A DNA stretch of 64,000 bases, taken from the NCBI GenBank assembly GCA_027487735.1, contig JAIYDA010000105.1, forward strand, positions 1-64,000, written 5' to 3'. The stretch comes from Planctomycetaceae bacterium (GTDB lineage Bacteria; Planctomycetota; Phycisphaerae; Phycisphaerales; UBA1924). A program made the position numbers and the translations under genes. This document shows positions 8,409-15,614 of the stretch, piece by piece. The notes under the pieces are model-generated. The model was not told the DNA's origin, did not search any database, and saw only the letters and a list, made by a program, of their open reading frames with translations. Each line of letters opens with the position of its first letter. The stretch's first letter is position 1.

Positions 8409-9929
8409 TTAGTCCTTCTTGTCCTTCTTCTGCTCGATCTCGATGCCGCTATCGAGGTATTCCAGCTGAAGGTCGCCGGGAATCTGGTTCTGGTAGAGCC
8501 AGCGACCGGTGAGGGCCTCGCCCCACTGGCGGAGCAGGCCGCGGATGTCGCGAATGATGCGGCGGCGCTGGTTGCGAGCCTTGGTGCGGGCGTCGTAGTC
8601 GCCCGGAGCTTCCACGCGAACCTCAGCCAGATCGCGCATGAGGCGACGGATTTGAGTCTGCGCACGCTCCAGGCCGCTCTTCCAATCACGCGTGATGCGG
8701 GTCGAGCGATCCGAGACGTCGACTGCGCCGCGCGACAGGCCCAGGGCATCGAGCAGTTCGTCCTTGTTCGAGACGGTGCCCTTGGAGAGCCCGAGCAGGC
8801 GTGCGTTGCGCTCGTCGAGGGTCAGCACGTCGTTGCCGATGCCGTTCACGCGGTCTTCCACGGTGTCTGACTGCGCGCCCATGCCGCTGTCGGTCAGCAG
8901 CTCCTCGCCTGGGTCCTTGGGGTAGCCCTCAAACAGTTCGGGCTTGCCATCCTTGTACCGCACGCTGAGCACGTACTCGATGCGGGCCATCGCCTGGATG
9001 AGGCGGTAGTCGTAGCCGCCGCGGATTGCCCAGCCCTCGGCGTGGCCCATGCGCAGCGAGCGCTGCTTCTCGCGCACCACTTCGTCGCCCACGCCCTCCA
9101 TCATGAAGGTGAGGTTGCCCAGGCCGCCGATCTTGCCGTCGGGAGCGAAGTAGATCTCCTTCGCGACCAAGGGCAGCAGCGCCGCGCCCGCCATGGCCTT
9201 CTTCACCCAGAAGACGATGCGAGGGGGCTTCTCCCACGTTGTCGGCACTTCCTCGACGAACAGGGGCACGATGTCCTCGGCGCGGAAGATCTCATCGAAG
9301 TTTGCGGCATCGTCGGGCAGGGGCTCGAGCTTGCTCTGCTCCCACTTCGCGTCGAGCATGAAGATCACCACGTCGGCCTTCTGCTCCTTCGCGTTCTTGA
9401 GGGCCTGGCGGATGGGCGTCTGCGTGATTTCGCTGCCAAACTCGCCCGAGAGCTCGATGACGTAGTAGCGGGTGCCTTCACCCTCGATGAACCTGCCTGG
9501 CGTCGAGGAGGGGGCCGATGTGCCGGGAGCGGTCCCGGGCAGGGCGCCGGGCGCGACTGGGGTGGCGGCGGGGTCGCTCGCCGGAGCTTTGGCTGGGGTC
9601 GTGTCGCCCGCTGCGCCGCGCAGGACCTTGTCGATCTGCGAGCGCTCGTAGGGAACTTCGGTCTCCATGCCCGCGATGCGCACGCGGAAGACGATGCGCT
9701 CTGCCGTCTCGCTCACGATCTTGCCCTTGAGGATCTGCCCGTTTTTCATCACGAGCGTGTCTTCGGTGGTGGCGGCTTGGGCTGCGGTTTGCGTGCCGGT
9801 CTGCGTTCCAGTCTGGGCGAGGGCCACGGGCACTGCGGCAGAGCAGGCAAGGCCAGCGGCGAGGGCGATAGCTCGCAGAGTGAGACGCAGCGGAGTGGTG
9901 GGGCCGATGGGCATGGCAGACTTTTGCAT
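8409..9929 (-). CDS. exported ClpP/crotonase-fold paralog, apparent nucleophile loss
   Basis: A 506-residue paralog of the next gene in the same architecture: signal peptide ending ALA-Q, a small domain with MKNGQILKGKIV, an Ala/Pro/Thr linker, then a ClpP/crotonase-like region ending in IYFAPDGKIGGLG. Where the paralog has AISAAAM, this protein has AMAGAAL, so the presumed catalytic serine appears replaced by alanine. The C-terminus is Lys/Asp-rich and helical. The ATG at 9929 is preceded by GAGG at a 6-base spacing; an upstream ATG at 9941 is possible. It probably forms a two-gene operon with the gene below. A non-catalytic partner of the active paralog is an inference. No known gene name is justified. 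Confidence 0.72.
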   Translation of the reverse strand: MQKSAMPIGPTTPLRLTLRAIALAAGLACSAAVPVALAQTGTQTGTQTAAQAATTEDTLVMKNGQILKGKIVSETAERIVFRVRIAGMETEVPYERSQIDKVLRGAAGDTTPAKAPASDPAATPVAPGALPGTAPGTSAPSSTPGRFIEGEGTRYYVIELSGEFGSEITQTPIRQALKNAKEQKADVVIFMLDAKWEQSKLEPLPDDAANFDEIFRAEDIVPLFVEEVPTTWEKPPRIVFWVKKAMAGAALLPLVAKEIYFAPDGKIGGLGNLTFMMEGVGDEVVREKQRSLRMGHAEGWAIRGGYDYRLIQAMARIEYVLSVRYKDGKPELFEGYPKDPGEELLTDSGMGAQSDTVEDRVNGIGNDVLTLDERNARLLGLSKGTVSNKDELLDALGLSRGAVDVSDRSTRITRDWKSGLERAQTQIRRLMRDLAEVRVEAPGDYDARTKARNQRRRIIRDIRGLLRQWGEALTGRWLYQNQIPGDLQLEYLDSGIEIEQKKDKKD

Positions 9930-10137
9930 AAACACCCTCATCTTGAGACAGCCTTGGTGGCACCAGCGCAAGAAGCAGCGCGGGCGCGGGGAGAGCGATC
10001 ATCCCTCCGGTGGAACAGACGAATCAGCGTTCGTGCGGTTCCCGCAGGAGTGGGCGCAGCATATCAACTTTTTTTGGCTTTGGGCGAGGGCCGTCGGGCG
10101 AGCACCCGAACAGAGTCCGATTATTTTGGATGATCCG

Positions 10138-11547
10138 TCAGTTGCGAGCACCGGGCGGAGCCAGCAGCGACTCGCCCAATGCTAGAGCCTGCTCAGGCGT
10201 GGCAATGGCCCCCTCGAGCTGGGCGTCGTAGACGCTGTCGAGCACGAGCTTGAACTTGGGGCCCCCTTTGTGGCCCCGTGCGATGAGGTGGTCGCCCGTG
10301 AGCAGGGGCGGGGGTTGCAAGCCGCCGAAGGTTTGCGAAAGGGCAGCAACATCCTGCGCGACGGCCTCGGCAGCGACCGGCTGGAGGACGGAGAAGAGGT
10401 GGAGGGCACCCGCAAACTCCTTCGCGGAGGCGATGCGTTTGCGGCGCGCGACGGGTGCGGTCCCCCACTGCTCGGAGAGCTCGGTGAGGCGCGTGCAGAG
10501 GTTGGTCATCTCGCTGGTTTCGTCGTTGGAGAGGCAGAGCCCCTCGCGCGCGGAGGCGATGAACGGCTTCGCGGGGCTGCCCGCTTCGGAAGCAAGCAGG
10601 CGCACACCGAGCGAGTGGCTCCAGGCGAGGAGTGCGAGGCCAACGGGTGCGGGCTCGCCTGCGGGTGCGCACGACGCGAGCAGGGCGGGCGGGCGCGGCG
10701 CTGCATTGCGATCGGGCGTGCCGAGGATGGCGGGCACGAGCCCAAGCTCGGCGAGCAGCGCGGCGGCGACGGCGCGCGAGGGATGGGCAAACATGGCGCG
10801 GCATTCGTCGCCCACGCGCTCGGGGCTCACGCCGCGGAGCTGCATCGCGTGGCGCGTGATGGCGTGCTTGGTGTCTTGGTGGATGGTAAAGCCCAGCTTT
10901 GCGCTGAGGCGCACGGCACGCAAGGCGCGGAGATGGTCTTCACTGAGGCGTGCGTGCGGATCGCCAACAGCTCGGAGCGTGCGCGAGGCGAGGTCGGCTT
11001 GTCCGCCCACAAAGTCGATGATGCAGCCCGAGGGGATCTCGTGCAGGGCGGCGCCTTCAAACAGCGGGTGGCCTTCGGCGTGGGAGGCCTGGCGATCCTC
11101 GGGGTCGTGCGGGCTGAGGAAGAGGGCGTTCACGGTGAAGTCGCGGCGCTGCGCGTCTTCGCGGGGCGTGCTGAAGCGGACGGTCTCGGGGCGGCGGTTG
11201 TCGGTGTAGGTGCCATCGGTGCGGAAGGTGGCGACTTCGATGGTGATGGGCAGGAGGCGCTCGCCATCTGGGAGCGCTTGCCGCAGGGTTTCGCGCACGA
11301 GCACGACGCCAAAGTGTGCGCCGACGTGGGCGGTGCGTGGGAAGAGCTGGGCGAGTTGCTGGGGCGTGGCGCTGGTGGCGATGTCGTAGTCGCTGGGGGC
11401 TTTGCCCAGCAGCTCGTCGCGCACGCAGCCGCCCGCGAGGAGGGCGACGAAGCCTGCGCGGCGGAGGGTGCGGATGCAGCGGAGGGCGAGGTCGCGCTCG
11501 GCGCTGGTGGGGTTGGCGGGGTTGGAGGTTGGGAGTGTGCGCGACAC
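10138..11547 (-). CDS. cca: CCA tRNA nucleotidyltransferase / poly(A) polymerase family
   Basis: Class II nucleotidyltransferase that adds or repairs the 3' CCA end of tRNA, using CTP and ATP without a template. Near the N-terminus are GGCVRDELLG and DYDIA, the two catalytic metal-binding aspartates, and then RRDFTVNAL and the RAVRLSAKLGF neck segment. About 469 residues fits the family, although some relatives act only as A-adding enzymes or poly(A) polymerases and sequence alone does not settle that. The GTG start at 11547 is proposed because the longer frame would overlap the promoter and start of the divergent lipoprotein gene; no clear ribosome site is visible there, so the start is uncertain. 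Confidence 0.88.
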   Translation of the reverse strand: MSRTLPTSNPANPTSAERDLALRCIRTLRRAGFVALLAGGCVRDELLGKAPSDYDIATSATPQQLAQLFPRTAHVGAHFGVVLVRETLRQALPDGERLLPITIEVATFRTDGTYTDNRRPETVRFSTPREDAQRRDFTVNALFLSPHDPEDRQASHAEGHPLFEGAALHEIPSGCIIDFVGGQADLASRTLRAVGDPHARLSEDHLRALRAVRLSAKLGFTIHQDTKHAITRHAMQLRGVSPERVGDECRAMFAHPSRAVAAALLAELGLVPAILGTPDRNAAPRPPALLASCAPAGEPAPVGLALLAWSHSLGVRLLASEAGSPAKPFIASAREGLCLSNDETSEMTNLCTRLTELSEQWGTAPVARRKRIASAKEFAGALHLFSVLQPVAAEAVAQDVAALSQTFGGLQPPPLLTGDHLIARGHKGGPKFKLVLDSVYDAQLEGAIATPEQALALGESLLAPPGARN

Positions 11548-11568
11548 GCGGGCAGGCCTTTTGGGGGC

Positions 11569-11596
11569 TTGACGGTACGCAGAGTTTCGATATGCT
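11569..11596 (+). promoter_or_regulatory. sigma70-like promoter for DUF1579 lipoprotein
   Basis: TTGACG (11569-11574), a 16-base spacer, and TATGCT (11591-11596), with an 81-base leader to the ATG at 11678. It lies in the divergent gap after the cca gene. Confidence 0.6.
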
Positions 11597-11677
11597 GGGT
11601 GTGCGCGGATGGTGCGGGACTGGGCCGGTGGCCCGATCCGCTCCGATCCGGCGCAAGGCACGAACAAGGAGCACCCC

Positions 11678-12349
11678 ATGCGAGCACTGATTCACCGGGC
11701 ACTTTCCAAGCACGCAGCCAAGGCAATGAAGGCAACGCGCATCGCGGCATTCGCGGGCGCGGGCGTGGTGGCAGCGATCGCGGGCGGGTGCGCCAGCAAC
11801 GACGCGGCGAAGGCCCCCAAGTACAGCCAAGAGCAGATCATGCAGGCGATGATGAGCGCGGGCACGCCGGGGGAGATGCACGCGAAGCTCGCGAACTACG
11901 CGGGCACCTGGAAGGCGACGACCACGATGTGGATGAGCGAGGGCAGCGAGCCCATGCAGAGCGACGGCAGCATCGTGACGAAGCTGGAGATGGACGGGCG
12001 ATATGCCGCGAGCACCTACAAGGGCCAGATGCCCGGGATGGGCGCGTTCGAGGGCGTGGGGATCGTGGGCTATGACAACGCGCGGCAGAAGTTTGTCGGC
12101 ACGTGGTATGACAACTTCAGCACGGGCATCATGCAGGGCGTGGGCACGCCTCGCGGCGATGCGGGCAGCGGCTTGACCATCGACTGGGTGTATACGTACT
12201 TCTGCCCCATCACCAAGGGCATCACCACCATGCGGCAGACGGACATGATGCCCGACCCCAACACGATGGTGATGGAGGCCTTCATGCGCGACCCCAACAC
12301 GGGCGTTGAGTATCGGGGCATGCGGATGGAGTGCACGCGCGTGCAGTGA
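11678..12349 (+). CDS. DUF1579-family lipoprotein
   Basis: A 223-residue exported protein. The N-terminus has a positively charged region, a hydrophobic stretch and the lipobox IAGGC at residues ~34-38, so it should be lipid-anchored. The mature part begins with an Ala/Lys linker and then matches the DUF1579 pattern: GTWKATTTMW, a DGRY segment, GIVGYDNARQKFVGTWYDNF and a second strand-rich half. DUF1579 proteins are beta-rich and mostly of unknown function. AAGGAG sits 6 bases before the ATG, and a good promoter with a long leader precedes it. The downstream HAD gene has its own -10-like site 5 bases before its start, so it need not depend on this transcript. Confidence 0.82.
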   Translation: MRALIHRALSKHAAKAMKATRIAAFAGAGVVAAIAGGCASNDAAKAPKYSQEQIMQAMMSAGTPGEMHAKLANYAGTWKATTTMWMSEGSEPMQSDGSIVTKLEMDGRYAASTYKGQMPGMGAFEGVGIVGYDNARQKFVGTWYDNFSTGIMQGVGTPRGDAGSGLTIDWVYTYFCPITKGITTMRQTDMMPDPNTMVMEAFMRDPNTGVEYRGMRMECTRVQ

Positions 12350-12368
12350 GGCGGGCCCTGCCCCGGGC

Positions 12369-12374
12369 TACGCT
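12369..12374 (+). promoter_or_regulatory. -10-like hexamer TACGCT, leaderless start
   Basis: TACGCT followed by five bases and the ATG at 12380, with no Shine-Dalgarno motif. Confidence 0.4.
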
Positions 12375-12379
12375 CGCGC

Positions 12380-13144
12380 ATGCTGTTGCTGTTTGACATC
12401 GACCTCACGCTCATCGAGACGGGCGGAGCGGGCAGTGGCTCGCTCATCGATGCGGGGAAGCGCGTGTTTGGCAGGCCCGGGTTTCACGACTCGGGCGTGC
12501 ATTACGCGGGCAGGCTCGACAGCCTGATTCTGCCCGACATGCTGGCTGCCAATGGCATCGAGCCCACGGAAGCGAACGTGCGGGCGCTCGCGGATGCGTA
12601 TGTGGCGGAGATTGCGCGTGCGCTCGAGCGACCGGCGACGCGCGCGGGGTGCCGGGTGCTGCCGGGCGTGCGGCCTTTGCTTGCTGAGCTCGCGCGCGAC
12701 ACCAGCTTTGTGCTGGGGCTGCTGACGGGGAACTATGAGCAGTCGGGGTCGGCGAAGCTGCGGGCGTGCGGGCTGGATGCGGCGAGCTTTGCGGTGCGGG
12801 TGTGGGCGGGGTGTGCGCCGCGGCAGCCTGCGCGGCGCGAGGATTTGCCTGGGGTTGCGCTGGAGCGCGGCAGTGCGCTGCTGGGGCGAACCCTGCACGG
12901 CAAGGACGCGGTGATCCTTGGGGACACGATTCACGATGCGCGGGCGGCACGCGAGCACGGGTGCTGGTGCATCGGCGTGCTGACGGGGAGCGCGACCGCG
13001 AAGGAGCTGCGTGAGAACGGCGCGCACGTGGTGATGGCAAACCTGGGGGACACCGCCCGGGTGCTGCGGACGCTGCGCGGCATGCGCGAGAGCGCGATGC
13101 GGGAGGCTGCGATGCACAGCCATGCGCAGCAAAGCCCGGCGTGA
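12380..13144 (+). CDS. HAD superfamily phosphohydrolase
   Basis: A 254-residue haloacid-dehalogenase-type hydrolase, most likely a phosphatase of the phosphoglycolate phosphatase-like subgroup. Motif I is DIDLTLI at residues 6-12 (two catalytic aspartates), motif II is the threonine in GLLTGN near residue 115, and motif IV is ILGDTIHD near residue 178. An alpha-helical cap fits between motifs I and II. The C-terminal tail of ~30 residues is variable. It begins 30 bases after the lipoprotein gene and has a TACGCT hexamer just before its start. The substrate cannot be predicted. Confidence 0.85.
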   Translation: MLLLFDIDLTLIETGGAGSGSLIDAGKRVFGRPGFHDSGVHYAGRLDSLILPDMLAANGIEPTEANVRALADAYVAEIARALERPATRAGCRVLPGVRPLLAELARDTSFVLGLLTGNYEQSGSAKLRACGLDAASFAVRVWAGCAPRQPARREDLPGVALERGSALLGRTLHGKDAVILGDTIHDARAAREHGCWCIGVLTGSATAKELRENGAHVVMANLGDTARVLRTLRGMRESAMREAAMHSHAQQSPA

Positions 13145-13235
13145 GGCGGGCGAAGCGGCTGAGACGAAGCGTTTTGCGCGAAGCGTTGCGGCAAGCGGGG
13201 CGTAACGCGGGCATCAGCCGCGCGAATGAAGGGTC

Positions 13236-14591
13236 GTGGCAAGCGACATGGCAGACACGACGCGGCAAGCCGGCTTCGGTGTGGGCGGCCCAACGCCTGC
13301 TGCGGAGCGTTCTTTCGCGGTGGACGTGCTGCGCGGCTTCGCCCTGCTGGGCATTCTGACGATGAACGTGCTGACCTTCGGGCTGCACGACGCGGCATAC
13401 ATGAACCCGCTGTATAAGGGACCCTTCGCGGAGGGGTGGTCGGGCAGGCTTGACCTTGCGACGTACTGGTTTCAAGCGCTGCTGTGCGACCAGCGCTTCA
13501 TGTCGATCTTTGCGATGCTGTTTGGGGCGGCGATCGTGATCACGACGGGGCGGGCGCAGTCGCCCGCGCGGGTGCACTATCGGCGTTCGCTGTTTCTCAT
13601 CGCGCTCGGCGCGGTGCATGCGTATGGGCTGTGGTATGGCGACATTCTGCTGCCGTATGGCCTTTGCGCACTGTGGCTGTACTTTGCTCGCGCGTGGAGG
13701 CCTGGGCTGCTGCTAGGCATCGCGGGGGTGGTGTTTGTGGTGCCCATGTTCATTCTGGGCGTGGCGGGCGGGCTGATGTGGGTGTGGTATGACTCCAGCA
13801 TCGCGGAGGTTGCTGCACTGGTGCAAAGCGGGGCGACGCTGACGAGTCAGCAGCAAGAAACGTGGAGCGGCTGGAAGCTTGCGCTCGCGGATTGGCAGCC
13901 CACCAGCGCCCAACTGATTGAGAGCGTGCAGACCGCGCGCGGGCCCCTCGCGGGCGTGTGGGCGCGAAACGCGGAGCTTGCGGCAATGATGCAGTTTTTC
14001 ATGCTGCCCATGTGGGGTGTGTGGCGCGTGACGTCGCTCATGATGGCGGGCATGGCGCTGTGGAAGCTGGGCGTGCTTCAGGGCACGGCACGTCCGGGGG
14101 TTTATCGCTGGATGGTGGTCGCGGGATATGGCGTCGGGCTGCCGCTCGCGGTGCTCGCGACACTCGACGGCGTGCAGAGCGGATTCTTCATGCCGCGGTT
14201 TTACCTCGTGGGCATGAACCTGCAGTATGTCGCGAGCTTGCTCGTGGCGCTTGGGCACATCGGGGTGGTGATGCTTGTGGTGCGCGGTCTTGGGGTGCGC
14301 GGTGGGGATGGCTTGTTGCGTAGGGGCTTGGTGCTGCTCGCGAACGTTGGACGGATGAGCCTGAGCAACTATCTGCTGCAGACAGTTCTCATGGTGGGCG
14401 TGTTTACGGGGTTTGGGCTGTTTGAGCGGCTGGCGCGGTGGCAGCTGCTTGCGCTCGTGCCAATCGTGTGGTGCGTGCAGCTTGCGCTGAGCGCGTGGTG
14501 GCTGGGCAAGCACAAGCAAGGACCGATGGAGAGCCTGCTGCGCAGGTTTGTGTATGCGGGCTCGCCGCAAACGGACAAACCAAACGGGTAA
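13236..14591 (+). CDS. DUF418 / YeiB-like membrane protein
   Basis: A polytopic inner-membrane protein of about 450 residues. It opens with the family motif RSFAVDVLRGFALLGILTMN near residue 25, followed by an RFMSIFAMLFGA segment and a Arg-rich loop, then several more hydrophobic helices. The C-terminal DUF418 part includes GRMSLSNYL and a QTVLM helix, both typical of the family. About eight to ten transmembrane segments are visible. Function is unknown in general; transport or acyl transfer has been suggested for relatives. Either the GTG at 13236, preceded by GAAGGG, or the ATG at 13248 can be the start. It follows the HAD gene by 91 bases on the same strand. Confidence 0.85.
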   Translation: MASDMADTTRQAGFGVGGPTPAAERSFAVDVLRGFALLGILTMNVLTFGLHDAAYMNPLYKGPFAEGWSGRLDLATYWFQALLCDQRFMSIFAMLFGAAIVITTGRAQSPARVHYRRSLFLIALGAVHAYGLWYGDILLPYGLCALWLYFARAWRPGLLLGIAGVVFVVPMFILGVAGGLMWVWYDSSIAEVAALVQSGATLTSQQQETWSGWKLALADWQPTSAQLIESVQTARGPLAGVWARNAELAAMMQFFMLPMWGVWRVTSLMMAGMALWKLGVLQGTARPGVYRWMVVAGYGVGLPLAVLATLDGVQSGFFMPRFYLVGMNLQYVASLLVALGHIGVVMLVVRGLGVRGGDGLLRRGLVLLANVGRMSLSNYLLQTVLMVGVFTGFGLFERLARWQLLALVPIVWCVQLALSAWWLGKHKQGPMESLLRRFVYAGSPQTDKPNG

Positions 14592-14748
14592 GGCTTGCGC
14601 GGCTGGTTTCGCATGCGTCAAGCTTCTCGGAGCACGCGATACACAGAACTGCGCGATGACGCACCGCGAGGGGTGCAATCGCGGATTTCTCGGACACGAA
14701 GTGACAACTGCGGCGCGTGCGCACGCGACAAACGCGGCGGGTCCGACG

Positions 14749-14754
14749 TATCGT
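14749..14754 (+). promoter_or_regulatory. -10-like hexamer TATCGT, leaderless start
   Basis: TATCGT followed by six bases and the ATG at 14761, without a Shine-Dalgarno motif. GCGACA upstream is a weak -35 candidate. Confidence 0.4.
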
Positions 14755-14760
14755 TGCCTT

Positions 14761-15543
14761 ATGGCTCAGAGCGATCCAGACACGTGCGTCGACTCCATCA
14801 AGGCGCTCTGCACCGACTTTTATGTCAACCTCAAGGTGGGCGTGAAGATGGAGCTGCCTCGCACGCGCGAGACAGTGCTGGATTTGTTCGAGCGCGTCCG
14901 CAAGCAGCACCCGCAGATGCGCAGCTTTCGCAAGTATCGCGATGAGTTCGCGCTCGAGACGGCGGCGGGCGAGTTTCCGAGTCGCTGGCTTGCGCTGCGC
15001 ACGAACTCGCTGCGCTCGGGCATGGTGAACGCCGACAGCTTCCGAGCTTGCTACGAGCTGCACGCGCTGTGCCTGCAGCTCGCGCCGGCGTTTCTCACGC
15101 TCAGCCCGCTGGACATCGAGCACGTGGAGCTGCTCTACGGCTTTGACCTCTCTGCGAAGGGCAACCACGACGCGATCGTGATGGATGCGCTGCTCAGCGG
15201 CTCGCCCATGCACGCGATGCTTGACCTGCCCGAGGCGAGCCCCAGCAAGTTTGAGCCCAGCGTGACGATGATGCTGGGCAAGCACCGCGACATCGAAGCG
15301 ACGTTTGAGGTGCGCACCCGCGCGGGCGACAGCCGGGGTGCCGACCAGCGCCCGCGCGACGTCGAGCCCGGGCAGGAGCCCATCAGCGTATATCTGCTGC
15401 TGCGCAAGCACGCGAACTTCACGACGCTCGACGAGCTGGGGGGCACGCTGGATCGCCTGTCGCGCCTGGGCGAGGCTCTGGTTGCGAAGCGCGTGCTGCC
15501 TGGGCTGATTATGCCCTTGCGGAACACGATTGCGGCGAGCTAA
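14761..15543 (+). CDS. unknown conserved cytoplasmic protein
   Basis: A 260-residue soluble protein that I do not recognise as a named family. It has no signal peptide or membrane segment and begins MAQSDPDTCVDSIKALCTDF. A helical N-terminal half with MELPRTRETVLDLFERVRKQ is followed by a strand-rich centre, where the segment IEHVELLYGFDLSAKGNHD resembles part of an alpha/beta fold, and a helical end. Codon use and length look like a real gene, and the frame is clean through its stop. The start is supported by TATCGT six bases upstream; the longer frame back to 14548 is not needed. The next gene is convergent, with a 7-bp repeat in the gap. Confidence 0.75.
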   Translation: MAQSDPDTCVDSIKALCTDFYVNLKVGVKMELPRTRETVLDLFERVRKQHPQMRSFRKYRDEFALETAAGEFPSRWLALRTNSLRSGMVNADSFRACYELHALCLQLAPAFLTLSPLDIEHVELLYGFDLSAKGNHDAIVMDALLSGSPMHAMLDLPEASPSKFEPSVTMMLGKHRDIEATFEVRTRAGDSRGADQRPRDVEPGQEPISVYLLLRKHANFTTLDELGGTLDRLSRLGEALVAKRVLPGLIMPLRNTIAAS

Positions 15544-15550
15544 GAGAGAA

Positions 15551-15599
15551 GGCACTGGGCACTGGGCACTGGGCACTGGGCACTGGGCAACAGGCACTA
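15551..15599. repeat. 7-bp tandem repeat, GGCACTG x5 plus two variants
   Basis: Five perfect GGCACTG units at 15551-15585, then GGCAACA and GGCACTA. It fills the short gap between the stop of the plus-strand unknown gene and the stop of the minus-strand propeller gene. Confidence 0.92.
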
Positions 15600-15614
15600 G
15601 AGGTAGATGCGGGC

